Positions 26,385 through 35,182 are shown, counted from the first letter of the stretch. The stretch: DNA of 64,000 nt from Acidobacteria bacterium 28-9 (GCA_002050355.1 MWYY01000061.1:56503-120502), one strand, 5' to 3'. The notes: generated from the letters alone by a model not told the origin. Numbers and translations are program-made.

Positions 26385-26849
26385 ATGTATGATAGAAATC
26401 AAAACATATGGCGCGGACGATTTTTTCGTTACGCGCCTTTAATTGTTTGGATTGGGGTTGTACTGTTAGCTTCGACAATGCTGGGCGCAATGTCGAACAC
26501 TTCACGTTTTATTCGTCCGCTTCTCGTTTTTCTATTTCCGAACGCGCCGGAAGAAACTCTGCAAATCTACCACGTCTACATCCGCAAATTCGCGCATTTT
26601 GCCGAATACGGAATTTTGGCTTTTTGGGCTTCGCGCGCGTTTTCTATTTCATCCGTCAAAATTTTACGAAAATGCTGGTTCATTTTTGCATTTCTGATAG
26701 TTCTATTCATTGCTTTGATTGACGAATTTAACCAAAGTTTTAATTCTCTACGAACCGGCTCCGGTTACGATGTTTTGCTAGACTGTGCAGGCGGTTTGAC
26801 TATTACTTTTGTCTTTGCAATTTGGAAAATAGGAGCGAACAGAAGGTAA
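26385..26849 (+). CDS. VanZ-family membrane protein
   Basis: A 154-residue protein with about four spans. The VanZ-like signature is present: RKFAHFAEYGILAFWASRA, then ALIDEFNQSFNSLRTGSGYDVLLDCAGG. VanZ-like proteins are linked to teicoplanin resistance in one model, but most homologues have unknown roles. It is flanked on both sides by heptamer hairpins, so it is probably an independent transcription unit or weakly coupled to the ATP synthase operon. Confidence 0.85.
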   Translation: MYDRNQNIWRGRFFRYAPLIVWIGVVLLASTMLGAMSNTSRFIRPLLVFLFPNAPEETLQIYHVYIRKFAHFAEYGILAFWASRAFSISSVKILRKCWFIFAFLIVLFIALIDEFNQSFNSLRTGSGYDVLLDCAGGLTITFVFAIWKIGANRR

Positions 26850-26868
26850 AACGTAGTAAGTTTTAGGT

Positions 26869-26926
26869 GAAAGGTTTTAGGTTTCGGAAAAATTCCAAAA
26901 TTAACATCTAACACCTAAAATCTTTC
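26869..26926. repeat. Intergenic hairpin of TTTTAGG-type heptamers
   Basis: GAAAGGTTTTAGGT (26869-26882) pairs with 26913-26926 with one G-T pair. Lies between the VanZ and SPFH genes. Confidence 0.75.
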
Positions 26927-26998
26927 TCCTTTTCTTTGCAATATCGAAACTTTGTGAGATATTTTATCGTTAAGAACAGCACAAGGAGAAACAGATAA

Positions 26999-28147
26999 AT
27001 GAGCATTTTTGATAAAGTTAAAGAAGCGGCATTCGACCAGTTTATCGAAGTTATCGAGTGGCTTGACGATTCGCAGGACACGATACTTTACCGTTTTCCG
27101 GTTGGCGGACAGGAAATCAAAAACGGCGCGCAGCTTATTGTCAGGGAATCGCAGGTTGCAGTTTTCGTTTTTGAAGGACAAGTCGCAGACGTTTTCGCGC
27201 CTGGACGCTATACGATTGACGGCGGTAATACGCCGATTTTGTCAAAGCTCGGAGCGTGGAAATTCGGTTTTAACTCGCCTTTTAAATCGGAAGTTTATTT
27301 CGTCAACACAAAACAATTTACGGATATGAAGTGGGGAACGGCAAACCCGATTATGCTGCGCGATAACGATTTCGGTGTTGTTCGCCTGCGCGCTTTTGGC
27401 GCGTACTCAATGCGCGTCGCCGACCCGCGCGAGTTTATCAAGGAAGTCGCCGGAACAAACGCGCATTTTCAAACAGAAGACATTGACGCGCAACTCAAGC
27501 GTGCCATTGTTTCCGAATTTTCCGACGCTATCGGTGAGATGAAAATTCCCGCGCTCGATTTAGCGGCGCAATATAAAGAACTCGGCGAAGCTATCAGGGC
27601 GAAAATCAACGAAGATTTCAGGACTTATGGCTTAGAGGTTACAAAATTTTACGTTGAAAACATCAGTCTGCCGGAAGAAGTGGAAAAAGCGCTGGATAAA
27701 CGCTCGTCAATGGGCGCGCTCGGCAACACTGACCAATATATGAAGTTTCAAGCGGCAGACGCTTTACGCGACGCGGCGCAAAACGAAGGCGGCGGCGCAG
27801 GTTTAGGCGCAGGTTTAGGCGCAGGCTTTGCCGTCGGCAATCAAATGGCAAACGCTTTCGGCGGCGCAAATCAAGGACAAACCGGCGGCGCACAATCGGT
27901 GCAAAATGTTCCGTGTCCAAACTGCGGCAAACCGAATCCGAGCGGCATAAAATTCTGCGGCGATTGCGGTGCAGCAATGGAAACTGCAAAGGTCGCGTGC
28001 GTCAAATGCGGCGCGGAATTGCGCGAAGGTGCGAAGTTTTGCTCTGAATGTGGCGCAAGTCAGGAAAAGGCGAAATGCTCAAACTGCCAAGCCGAACTCG
28101 AGCCGGGCGCAAAATTCTGTCCCGAATGCGGCACGAAAACAGAGTAA
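26999..28147 (+). CDS. SPFH-domain protein with C-terminal zinc ribbons
   Basis: A 382-residue protein. Residues 1 to about 250 form an SPFH/virion-core-like domain (DTILYRFPVGGQEIKNG, VNTKQFTDMKWGT, LEVTKFYVENISLPEEV). A Gly/Ala-rich linker (about 260-305) leads to three ribbon-type CxxC pairs (CPNCGKP/CGDCG, CVKCGAE/CSECG, CSNCQAE/CPECG). There is no membrane span, so it is cytosolic. Its role is unknown; relatives sit near membrane-stress or secretion genes. An AAGGAGAAACAG Shine-Dalgarno precedes the ATG. Confidence 0.88.
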   Translation: MSIFDKVKEAAFDQFIEVIEWLDDSQDTILYRFPVGGQEIKNGAQLIVRESQVAVFVFEGQVADVFAPGRYTIDGGNTPILSKLGAWKFGFNSPFKSEVYFVNTKQFTDMKWGTANPIMLRDNDFGVVRLRAFGAYSMRVADPREFIKEVAGTNAHFQTEDIDAQLKRAIVSEFSDAIGEMKIPALDLAAQYKELGEAIRAKINEDFRTYGLEVTKFYVENISLPEEVEKALDKRSSMGALGNTDQYMKFQAADALRDAAQNEGGGAGLGAGLGAGFAVGNQMANAFGGANQGQTGGAQSVQNVPCPNCGKPNPSGIKFCGDCGAAMETAKVACVKCGAELREGAKFCSECGASQEKAKCSNCQAELEPGAKFCPECGTKTE

Positions 28148-28164
28148 ATTTTATTACGAAAGAC

Positions 28165-28215
28165 AAATTACGAATTATGCGATTGATTATTGCTTCAATT
28201 GGTAATTCGTAATTT
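28165..28215. repeat. Intergenic hairpin of TTACGAA heptamers
   Basis: AAATTACGAATTA (28165-28177) pairs perfectly with 28203-28215; further units TTTTTAATTTGTAA follow on the right. Confidence 0.8.
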
Positions 28216-28261
28216 TTAATTTGTAATTTTTCGGCTTAATTTAATAATACGAGAGAAAATT

Positions 28262-28438
28262 ATGGCAATCAGCCCTGAACTTCTTAAAATTCTGCGCTGC
28301 CCGAAATGTAAATCAAAGGTTCAAATCAAAGCCGACCAAAGCAGTTTGAAATGCGTCAATCCTGAATGTGCTTTGGTTTATCCGATACGCGATGAAATTC
28401 CCGTAATGCTCGTCGATGAAGCGAAGTCGGAAAAATAG
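28262..28438 (+). CDS. Trm112-like small zinc protein
   Basis: A 58-residue protein from ATG 28262 to TAG 28438. It has the Trm112/YcaR layout: LLKILRCPKCKSKVQIK, a short linker, CVNPECALVYPIRDEIPVML, ending with an acidic tail. Two CxxC-type pairs would bind one zinc. In other bacteria such proteins often accompany lipid A or tRNA/rRNA methylation genes; here a heptosyltransferase-type gene follows. It is too short to carry any further function and is flanked by hairpins on both sides. Confidence 0.85.
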   Translation: MAISPELLKILRCPKCKSKVQIKADQSSLKCVNPECALVYPIRDEIPVMLVDEAKSEK

Positions 28439-28441
28439 TAG

Positions 28442-28516
28442 TTAACCGCAGATAAATGCAGATGAACACAGATAGTTTGTTAGGCATCTCGTTTATCTGC
28501 GTGCATCTGCGGTTAA
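28442..28516. repeat. Intergenic hairpin with TGCAGAT units
   Basis: The left arm begins TTAACCGCAGAT (28442) and the right arm ends ATCTGCGGTTAA (28516). The 22-nt arms pair at about 19 positions. The right arm ends 4 nt before the TTG start of the glycosyltransferase gene. Confidence 0.8.
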
Positions 28517-28520
28517 GTTT

Positions 28521-29567
28521 TTGAAAAACAATCAAAAGATAAACTGGCAAAACGTTCGGCGAGTGCTTGTCGTGCGCCTGCGTTCAATCGGCGATACGGT
28601 TCTCGCAACGCCTTCGCTGCTTGCCTTAAGAAGATTTTTGCCTGAAGCGCAAATAGATATTCTGCTCGAAGATTGGGTCGCCCCGCTTTTGGGAGGTTTC
28701 GACGCAATTGATAACATCATATCTGTTCCAACAAAAAACTTACCTTCCGTTAATAAAGATAAACATTCATCTAAAGATTTACTGCACTATCGTTTGATTG
28801 TTGCCGGCTCGCTTCGAAAAACAAAATATGACGTTGCTTTCAACCTTCACGGCGGCACGACAGCGACGTTTTTCGTGCGCGCGAGCGGCGCACGGCATCG
28901 CGTCGGTTATAAAAATTACCAGTACAATTTTCTTTACAATCATCTGCTTTCTTCCGCGTCCAATTTTTGGCGGCAAAAACATACGCATTCTGCCGAACAG
29001 CAGCTTGCACTTCTAGGTTTTGTCGGTGTTCCGGTTGCAGACAAACCGAAAAGCCGTTTGGCTGCAGTCGAAGCGGCGCAAAACTCGATTGAAGACAAAC
29101 TTACAAAATCCGAAATTGCGTTGCTTCATCCGGCAGCGGCATTTGAATCGAAACAATGGGCAACCGAAAATTTTGCGCGCATCGCCGAATTTTTATATGA
29201 AAAAGGCTTGCAGACGGTTGCGGTTTCCTCACCGAAAGAAAGCGTTGTTTTAGAAAATCTCAAACAAAATTCCGGCGCTCCCGTTCTAACTTTCGACGAT
29301 TTAACTTTGCCGGAAATAACGGCATTGGCTTCACGAGCAAAAATCTTCGTCGGTAACGACAGCGGAATCGCACATATCGCAGCGGCTGTCGAAACGCCGA
29401 CCGTTGTGATTTTCGGCTCGTCAAACGTCAATCACTGGCGACCCTGGACAAACGCGCCGAACGAGATCGTTTATGAAAATGTGGAATGTATAGGAAAAAT
29501 TACGGTTGAAAAAGTAATTTCGTCGATTGAGAAAGTCTTACCGGGAAAGTTACCTTACCCAAATTAA
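28521..29567 (+). CDS. Glycosyltransferase family 9 (heptosyltransferase-like)
   Basis: A 348-residue GT-B enzyme. The N-terminal RRVLVVRLRSIGDTVLATPS block, a middle FNLHGGTTATFF, and the C-terminal FVGNDSGIAHIAAAVETPTVVIFGSSN block are the family's ADP-heptose-binding signature. It would transfer heptose or a similar sugar to lipopolysaccharide core. The start is a TTG at 28521, immediately after a repeat hairpin and with no clear Shine-Dalgarno; the next in-frame start would remove part of the first strand, so TTG is accepted. Donor sugar is inferred, not shown. Confidence 0.9.
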   Translation: MKNNQKINWQNVRRVLVVRLRSIGDTVLATPSLLALRRFLPEAQIDILLEDWVAPLLGGFDAIDNIISVPTKNLPSVNKDKHSSKDLLHYRLIVAGSLRKTKYDVAFNLHGGTTATFFVRASGARHRVGYKNYQYNFLYNHLLSSASNFWRQKHTHSAEQQLALLGFVGVPVADKPKSRLAAVEAAQNSIEDKLTKSEIALLHPAAAFESKQWATENFARIAEFLYEKGLQTVAVSSPKESVVLENLKQNSGAPVLTFDDLTLPEITALASRAKIFVGNDSGIAHIAAAVETPTVVIFGSSNVNHWRPWTNAPNEIVYENVECIGKITVEKVISSIEKVLPGKLPYPN

Positions 29568-29597
29568 ATCAACGACACTGAAACAAACTTTCATTTC

Positions 29598-29626
29598 TTG
29601 ACACTTTTCTATTCAACCATTAGTAT
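29598..29626 (+). promoter_or_regulatory. Promoter of the ffh-rpsP operon
   Basis: TTGACA (29598-29603), a 17-nt spacer and TAGTAT (29621-29626) lie 37 nt before the ffh ATG. Confidence 0.55.
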
Positions 29627-29662
29627 TTATAGTTTCGGCTCTACTGCCAGAAGTGTATCTAT

Positions 29663-31177
29663 ATGTTCGAGTCTTTATCCGACAAGTTAAAGAAATCGCT
29701 GAAGAATCTGCGTGGCGAAGGCAAGTTGACGCCTGAACACGTTGATGTGGCTTTGCGCGAGATTCGGATGGCGCTGCTCGAAGCCGATGTCAATTACAAA
29801 GTTGCGAAGGATTTTGTTGACGCGGTTCGCGCAAAGGCGGAAGGTCAGGCAGTTTGGCAGGATTTGAAGCCGCACGAGCAGGTTGTCAAAATCGTTTATG
29901 ACGAGTTGGTTGAATTGTTTGGCGGAACGAGTTCGCGGCTGGTTTTTACAAAGCAAATTCCTAATGTCGTGATGGTTGTCGGTTTGCAAGGTTCGGGTAA
30001 GACAACTTCGACGGGAAAAATTTCGAGTTGGCTGGCGAAAAATCAAGAAAGAAAACCGCTTCTCGTTTCGGTTGACGTTTATCGTCCGGCGGCGCGCGAG
30101 CAATTAAGAGTTGTCGGCGGCGCGGTCGGGCAGGCGGTTTATCAGGACAAAGAAACGAACGACCCGATGACGCTTGTGCGCGGCGCGATGCGTTATGCGC
30201 AGGAAATGGGCTTTGACACTTTGATGATTGACACCGCCGGTCGTCTGCACATTGATGACGACTTGATGGTCGAACTCGAACAAATCAAAGCCGAAACAAA
30301 ACCGGTCGAAGTTCTTTTCGTCGCCGACGCGATGACCGGACAAGACGCGGTTCGTTCGGCGGAAGAGTTTCACAAACGAGTCGGAATCACGGGCGTGATT
30401 TTGACAAAAATGGATGGCGACGCGCGCGGCGGCGCTGCTTTGTCCATCAAACAAGTTATTGGTCAGCCGGTAAAATTCGTCGGCGTCGGCGAAAAATACG
30501 ACGCGATTGAGCCGTTTTACCCGGACAGAATCGCGCAGAGAATTTTGGGAATGGGCGATGTTCTGTCGCTTATCGAAGAAGTTCAGGGCAAGATTGACGA
30601 AGACGAAGCGGCAAAACAGTTGGAGAAAATGACGAGCAATCAGTTTACGCTCGAAGATTTTCGCAACCAGCTCGGACAATTTAAAAAACTCGGCTCGATG
30701 TCGAAATTGATGAAAATGCTGCCCGAACAAATGATGGGCGGAATGCAATTGTCAGATGAGCAATCCGAAGAAGTCGAAGCGCAAATGAAACGCACCGAAG
30801 CAATTATTGATTCGATGACCAAACAAGAGCGCAAAGAATATAAAATAATTGACGCAAGCAGAAAAACGCGTATTGCAAAAGGGTCGGGTTCGACTATTTC
30901 CGAGGTCAATGGTTTGATTCGCCAATACGAGCAAATGCGGAAAATGATGCAGCAGATGAATCGCGGCGGGCTTTTAGGCAAACTCGCGGGCAAAGCGATG
31001 GGCGGCTTGGGTGGCGGTTTAGGCGGACTTCTGGGCGGCGGAATGCCGAGCGGTTTAGGTGGAATGTTCGGCGGCAACGGCGGCGGAGCGGAAGATTTTG
31101 ACAATAATTATGACGAAACGAAAGAATCGTTATCGAAAAGATTGAAGAAGAAAAAGAGACACAAAAAGAAAAGATAG
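29663..31177 (+). CDS. ffh: Signal recognition particle protein Ffh
   Basis: A 504-residue SRP54 GTPase that recognises signal sequences and targets ribosomes to the membrane. The N domain (1-90) is followed by the G domain with G1 GLQGSGKT (107-114), DTAGRLHIDDDLM and LTKMDGDARGGA. The C-terminal M domain is Met-rich (MSKLMKMLPEQMMGGM) and ends in a Gly/Leu repeat tail and a Lys-rich end. Gene order ffh-rpsP-khpA-rimM-trmD-rplS is the widespread bacterial arrangement, so this marks the start of that operon. Confidence 0.98.
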   Translation: MFESLSDKLKKSLKNLRGEGKLTPEHVDVALREIRMALLEADVNYKVAKDFVDAVRAKAEGQAVWQDLKPHEQVVKIVYDELVELFGGTSSRLVFTKQIPNVVMVVGLQGSGKTTSTGKISSWLAKNQERKPLLVSVDVYRPAAREQLRVVGGAVGQAVYQDKETNDPMTLVRGAMRYAQEMGFDTLMIDTAGRLHIDDDLMVELEQIKAETKPVEVLFVADAMTGQDAVRSAEEFHKRVGITGVILTKMDGDARGGAALSIKQVIGQPVKFVGVGEKYDAIEPFYPDRIAQRILGMGDVLSLIEEVQGKIDEDEAAKQLEKMTSNQFTLEDFRNQLGQFKKLGSMSKLMKMLPEQMMGGMQLSDEQSEEVEAQMKRTEAIIDSMTKQERKEYKIIDASRKTRIAKGSGSTISEVNGLIRQYEQMRKMMQQMNRGGLLGKLAGKAMGGLGGGLGGLLGGGMPSGLGGMFGGNGGGAEDFDNNYDETKESLSKRLKKKKRHKKKR

Positions 31178-31252
31178 TGGTGAATGGTGAATAGTGAATG
31201 GTGAATGTAAAAATTCAAACCATTTACCATTCACCACTCACCATTCACCATT
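31175..31252. repeat. Intergenic hairpin of TGGTGAA heptamers
   Basis: Four to five TGGTGAA/TAGTGAA units (31175-31207) face CCATTCA/CCACTCA units (31220-31252) with about 28 of 33 positions pairing. It includes the ffh stop codon and separates ffh from rpsP. Confidence 0.85.
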
Positions 31253-31258
31253 AAAAAT

Positions 31259-31792
31259 ATGTTAGGAATCAGTTTAATGAGAATCGGTGCGAAGAAAAAA
31301 CCTTTCTATCGCTTGGTTGTAAAAGAAAAACGCTCGAAGCGCGACGGGAAATACTTGGAAAATGTCGGCACATACAATCCGATGATGAACCCGGCGGAAG
31401 TGAACTTAAATCACGAGCGAATCAACTATTGGATTTCAGTCGGCGCGCAGCCGACCGAAACCGTTGCGAGCTTGATAAAGCATAATCCGGTACAAACGGA
31501 AGAAGAAAAAGCCGCGGCGGTTCAGACAAGAGCAGAAAAGGCGGAAGCGGAGAGAACAGCAAAAGCCGAAGCAAAAAAAGCAATAGCTGAAGCCAAAGCA
31601 GCCGAAACTGCGAAAATCGAAGCTGGAAAAGTAGAGGAAGCAAGGGCGGAGCAGGCAAAGGCTGACGCTGAAAGAGCCGAGACTGAAAACGCTAAAACTG
31701 AAAATGCTGAATCTGAAAGCGTTGAAGCGCCTGAAGCTATCGAATCTGAGGAATCGCCAGCCGAAGAAAACAAATCGGAAGCAAGCGAGTAA
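31259..31792 (+). CDS. rpsP: 30S ribosomal protein S16 with long acidic tail
   Basis: The first 80 residues are a normal S16 ([28 protein letters not shown]). They are followed by an extra roughly 97 residues that are Ala/Glu/Lys-rich and predicted to be one long charged helix ending in a Glu/Ser-rich stretch. Usual S16 length is 80-90, so the tail doubles the protein. Tailed S16 proteins occur in some phyla; the tail would project from the small-subunit surface. Codon use is unremarkable. Confidence 0.95.
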   Translation: MLGISLMRIGAKKKPFYRLVVKEKRSKRDGKYLENVGTYNPMMNPAEVNLNHERINYWISVGAQPTETVASLIKHNPVQTEEEKAAAVQTRAEKAEAERTAKAEAKKAIAEAKAAETAKIEAGKVEEARAEQAKADAERAETENAKTENAESESVEAPEAIESEESPAEENKSEASE

Positions 31793-31852
31793 AATCGGCT
31801 TTTAAATCTGGAAATCCCAGATAATCAAATTCTTTCCGGCTTTTCTACATTT

Positions 31853-32083
31853 ATGAAAGAAGCTGTCGAAAAACTCGTCAAGAAACTCGTCGGCGAACCT
31901 GACGCGGTTGAAGTTTCGGAAGAGGCGACCGACCGTGCGGTTGTCATAAAAGTGCGCGTCGGCGAAGGCGATATGGGCAGAATCATCGGGCGCGAAGGTC
32001 GCACGATAAAAGCTATTCGCAGCCTGCTTTTCTACGCCGGACAAAAACAAGGCAAGCGTTTTGTTTTAGACGTAATTGAATAA
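31853..32083 (+). CDS. khpA: KH-domain RNA-binding protein KhpA
   Basis: A 76-residue type II KH protein with the GxxG loop in MGRIIGREGRTIKAIRSLL. It is the standard partner of KhpB/Jag and binds RNA; in this operon position it is usually called KhpA (YlqC). It starts 60 nt after rpsP and ends 9 nt before rimM. Confidence 0.93.
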   Translation: MKEAVEKLVKKLVGEPDAVEVSEEATDRAVVIKVRVGEGDMGRIIGREGRTIKAIRSLLFYAGQKQGKRFVLDVIE

Positions 32084-32092
32084 TCCAGACTA

Positions 32093-32602
32093 ATGGAAGA
32101 TTTTGTTGCAATTGCCCGACTTATCAAAGCGCGCGGCTTGCGCGGCGAAATCGTCGCCGATGTTTTGACCGATTTTTCTGAACGCTTTGATGATTTAGAA
32201 AAAGTTTTTGCTGTTTGCGATGGCAAGCTTTCGGAACTCGAAATCGAAAAGTTCTGGTTTCAGAAAGACAGAATAATTCTGAAATTCAAAGGCTTTGACA
32301 CAATCGAAGCGGCGGAAACTTTGCGAAACTGCGAGATTTGCGTTCCTGAAACCGAAGCAGTTGAACTCGAAGAAGATGAATTTTTTGATTGGGAACTCGA
32401 AGGCTGCACGGTTGAAACTCTCGCGGGCGACGCGCTCGGCACGGTTCAGAAGTTGATGCGAACGGGCGCGACGGAAATCCTCGTCGTCAAAGGCGCGGAG
32501 AAAGAGTATTTAATACCGTTTGCCGAAAAGATTTGCACGGAAGTTGATGTTGAAAACAAACTGATAAAAGTTGACGCGCCCGAAGGACTTCTTGAATTTT
32601 AG
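32093..32602 (+). CDS. rimM: Ribosome maturation factor RimM
   Basis: A 169-residue protein with the N-terminal RimM beta-barrel (FVAIARLIKARGLRGEIVADVLTDF) and the C-terminal PRC-barrel (EFFDWELEGCTVET, LLVKGAEKEYLIPF). RimM binds S19 and helps process 16S rRNA. The length is normal. Its last codons overlap the left arm of a heptamer hairpin. Confidence 0.95.
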   Translation: MEDFVAIARLIKARGLRGEIVADVLTDFSERFDDLEKVFAVCDGKLSELEIEKFWFQKDRIILKFKGFDTIEAAETLRNCEICVPETEAVELEEDEFFDWELEGCTVETLAGDALGTVQKLMRTGATEILVVKGAEKEYLIPFAEKICTEVDVENKLIKVDAPEGLLEF

Positions 32603-32637
32603 ATTTTGGATTGAAAGCGAAATCTAAAATCTAAAAT
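32596..32637. repeat. Hairpin of TTTTAGA heptamers spanning the rimM stop and trmD start
   Basis: ATTTTAGATTTTGGATT (32596-32612) pairs with 32621-32637 with one G-T pair. The right arm contains the trmD ATG (32636), so it could mask the start of translation. Confidence 0.8.
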
Positions 32638-33343
32638 GAAAATTGACGTTTTAACAATTTTCCCCGAATTTTTCCGCGAAGTTTTTAATTTTGGAATCGT
32701 TCGACGCGCTCGCTCTGCAAATATTGTCGAAATAACCGTTTACGACATTCGTTCTTTTACAACCGACAAACATCGAATGACCGACGACAGACCGTTCGGC
32801 GGCGGCGACGGAATGGTGATGAAATGCGAGCCGATTTTTAATGCGGTTGAAAAAATTGTCGGAACAACAGAGCGCGAAAATTATCCGCAGGGAACGCGCG
32901 TCGTTTTGCTTTCACCGCAAGGCAGAGTTTTCAAACAAGTTGTCGCTCGCAAGTTTGCCGAAGACGCAAAACACATCGTTTTGATTTGCGGGCGTTACGA
33001 AGGCGTTGACGAGCGCGTCAATGAAGTGCTGGTAACGGATGAAATATCAATCGGCGATTACGTTTTATCGGGCGGCGAGGCAGCGGCAATTGTTTTGACG
33101 GACGCGATTACGCGGCTTTTGCCGAACGCTCTGGGAAGCGAAACATCGGCGGAAAACGATTCTTTTACAAACAATTTGCTTGATTGCCCGCACTACACGC
33201 GCCCGCCGGAGTTTCGCGGAATGCGTGTGCCGGAAATTTTATTAAACGGCAATCACGCCGAAATCGAACGATGGCGCGCCGAAAAGGCTTTAGAAAAGAC
33301 TAAAAAGGTTAGAAAAGATTTATTAGAAGGAGTTGAAAAGTGA
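32636..33343 (+). CDS. trmD: tRNA (guanine-N1-)-methyltransferase TrmD
   Basis: A 235-residue SPOUT methyltransferase that makes m1G37 in tRNA. The SAM-binding trefoil knot shows [24 protein letters not shown] and [13 protein letters not shown]; the tRNA-binding C-terminal domain follows with [10 protein letters not shown]. Its position between rimM and rplS is standard. The ATG lies inside a hairpin arm, which may regulate its expression relative to rimM. Confidence 0.97.
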   Translation: MKIDVLTIFPEFFREVFNFGIVRRARSANIVEITVYDIRSFTTDKHRMTDDRPFGGGDGMVMKCEPIFNAVEKIVGTTERENYPQGTRVVLLSPQGRVFKQVVARKFAEDAKHIVLICGRYEGVDERVNEVLVTDEISIGDYVLSGGEAAAIVLTDAITRLLPNALGSETSAENDSFTNNLLDCPHYTRPPEFRGMRVPEILLNGNHAEIERWRAEKALEKTKKVRKDLLEGVEK

Positions 33344-33387
33344 AAAGTGAAAAGTGAAAAATCACTGACCACTGACCACTGACCACC
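33334..33387. repeat. Two consecutive heptamer arrays
   Basis: About three GAAAAGT units are followed by three CTGACCA units between trmD and rplS. The two arrays are not complementary to one another. Confidence 0.7.
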
Positions 33388-33391
33388 GATT

Positions 33392-33772
33392 ATGAACCGA
33401 CTAGATTCAATAGAACAATTACAAATAAAAGATACCATTCCGAATTTTCAATCCGGCGACAGCGTTCGCGTCCACGTTCGCATTCAGGAAGGCAACAAAG
33501 AACGTCTTCAGATTTTTGAGGGCATCGTCATTGCACGCAAACACGGCGGCATACGCGAAACCGTAACGGTAAGAAAGATAAGTTTCGGTGTCGGCGTCGA
33601 GCGCATTTTCCCGCTAAACGCAACTATCGTTGACCATATTGACGTTATCCGTCGCGGTAAAGTTCGTCGCGCAAAACTCTACTATTTACGCAACCTGCGC
33701 GGTAAAGCGGCTCGCATCACCGAGCGCGACACACGCAACAAAGACGCGGCAAAATTGGCGAAAAAGAAATAA
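33392..33772 (+). CDS. rplS: 50S ribosomal protein L19
   Basis: A 126-residue L19 with the typical [20 protein letters not shown] start region, [21 protein letters not shown], and [20 protein letters not shown]19 contributes to the inter-subunit bridge. The length is typical. Confidence 0.98.
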   Translation: MNRLDSIEQLQIKDTIPNFQSGDSVRVHVRIQEGNKERLQIFEGIVIARKHGGIRETVTVRKISFGVGVERIFPLNATIVDHIDVIRRGKVRRAKLYYLRNLRGKAARITERDTRNKDAAKLAKKK

Positions 33773-33777
33773 AGCAG

Positions 33778-33881
33778 ATAGAACACGGATAATAAACGCG
33801 AAGGATAACGGATTGGCACGGATTTATTTTTAGATTTATCTGCGCCAATCCGCTCTTTTTCCGTAAAAATCCGCGTTCTAT
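33778..33881. repeat. Long compound hairpin between rplS and rnhB
   Basis: The outer arms 33778-33790 (ATAGAACACGGAT) and 33869-33881 pair at 12 of 13 positions. An inner pair CGGATTGGC/GCCAATCCG nests inside. Confidence 0.75.
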
Positions 33882-33889
33882 TGTTTTTT

Positions 33890-34501
33890 ATGCAAATCGG
33901 TACTGAATTTGAAAATCAAGCCCTCGCCGACGGTTATAAATTTATCGCCGGCGTTGATGAAGTCGGGCGCGGTTGTCTTGCGGGCGCGGTCGTTGCGGCG
34001 GCGGTCGTTTTGGATTTATCCGAGCCGCTGCCCGAAGGTTTGAATGATTCAAAAAAACTGACGGTGAAAAATCGTGAAAGGATAGACGAAGAAATTCGCC
34101 AAACGGCAGTTTGTTTCGCCATCGCACAAATCGAAGCCGAAGAGATTGACCGCATAAACATTCTGCAGGCAACAAAGAAAGCAATGGTTACAGCCGTCAG
34201 GAAATTAATTCCGGCGGCTGATTTCCTGCTTGTCGACGCCGTTCAACTTAAACAAATAAATCTACCGCAAAAAGCCATCATCCACGGTGATGCAATTTCC
34301 GCCTCGATAGCCGCAGCTTCTATTATCGCCAAAGTTTATCGAGACAATTTGATGCGCGAACTCGATAAAATCTATCCCGCTTACGGTTTTTCAAAGCACG
34401 CCGGTTACGGCACAAAAGCACATTTTGAAGCATTGCGAACATACGGCGCGTGTCCGCTCCACCGCAAAACCTTTCGCGGCGTTTTGCAAACAAGTAATTA
34501 A
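33890..34501 (+). CDS. rnhB: Ribonuclease HII
   Basis: A 203-residue enzyme that removes ribonucleotides from DNA. The catalytic acidic residues lie in FIAGVDEVGRGCLAGAVV (Asp-Glu), LVDA and the GDAISASIAAASIIAKVYRD region. I use the ATG at 33890; an in-frame TTG at 33881 would add three residues and lies in a hairpin arm. No Shine-Dalgarno is obvious, as for other genes just behind these hairpins. Confidence 0.95.
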   Translation: MQIGTEFENQALADGYKFIAGVDEVGRGCLAGAVVAAAVVLDLSEPLPEGLNDSKKLTVKNRERIDEEIRQTAVCFAIAQIEAEEIDRINILQATKKAMVTAVRKLIPAADFLLVDAVQLKQINLPQKAIIHGDAISASIAAASIIAKVYRDNLMRELDKIYPAYGFSKHAGYGTKAHFEALRTYGACPLHRKTFRGVLQTSN

Positions 34502-34561
34502 GTGTAAATTTTTACGCCGACTGGCGTTTTACCGACAAAATAAAACAAAAATCCAAATTTG

Positions 34562-34591
34562 TTGACTTTAACTATTTAAGTGAAGTATAAA
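34562..34591 (+). promoter_or_regulatory. Promoter of the exported hypothetical gene
   Basis: TTGACT (34562-34567), an 18-nt spacer and TATAAA (34586-34591). Two further copies of ATTCGGTATAA follow at 34594 and 34615, giving alternative -10-like boxes, one of which is a perfect TATAAT. Confidence 0.5.
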
Positions 34592-34672
34592 AGATTCGGT
34601 ATAACACAAATTTAATTCGGTATAATACAAAATTCGGCTTTTTCGACAACTTAAATTTGGAGGTTGAAGAGT

Positions 34673-35182
34673 ATGAAATTCAAACTACTTTCGATTATGT
34701 TACTTGCATTGATATTTACGATAAGCACAAGTTTTCAAATTTATGCACAACAAACTGAAAAACCAAACAAAATTGAGTTTCCGCTGGGCAAATGGTCATT
34801 TTCCTATCCGCCTATTTCACGTCTCGGACTTGCTGATGCTCCCGCTCAAATTGTCAGCACAACCGGCGACGTGAAAGACGGTGGCACGATTACCAAAGTT
34901 GGCTTAGAAAATTTATCTTCTAAAACAATCGCGGCAATCAAGTTCCAATGGTATTTGTTTCGAGAAGAATCGCCGCAGAAAATTGCGGCGCAAGGAGAAA
35001 CTCCAGTTGTCGGCGTGGGCAGATTTCAACCGAAAGAAACGCGCGAAGTCGAGTATCCAATTGTTTCATTCGGGAAGATTTACAAACCATTAGTGAAAAA
35101 CGGCAAATTGGAAGGAGAATTTGTGATTGAGGTTGCGGTAAGCGAGATTTTGTATGACGACGGCTCGAAGTGGAAGCGGTAG
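34673..35182 (+). CDS. Exported protein of unknown function
   Basis: A 169-residue protein with a signal peptide (MKFKLLSIMLLALIFTI, cleavage after IYA near residue 24). The mature part is beta-rich (KIEFPLGKWSFSYPPIS, VGLENLSSKTIAAIKFQWYLF) and ends in a charged tail. GGAGG nine bases before the ATG at 34673 fixes the start and rules out the upstream in-frame TTG. I do not recognise a family. It stands alone between rnhB and the dapF/thiE genes on the other strand. Confidence 0.65.
   Translation: MKFKLLSIMLLALIFTISTSFQIYAQQTEKPNKIEFPLGKWSFSYPPISRLGLADAPAQIVSTTGDVKDGGTITKVGLENLSSKTIAAIKFQWYLFREESPQKIAAQGETPVVGVGRFQPKETREVEYPIVSFGKIYKPLVKNGKLEGEFVIEVAVSEILYDDGSKWKR

Noticed and set aside
30104..30748. 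A 214-codon minus-strand frame
   Set aside because: Shadow of ffh, which is unmistakable on the other strand.
31175..31252. CRISPR-like array from the tandem repeats
   Set aside because: The units are 7 nt, without spacers, and form a hairpin; no cas genes exist in the window.
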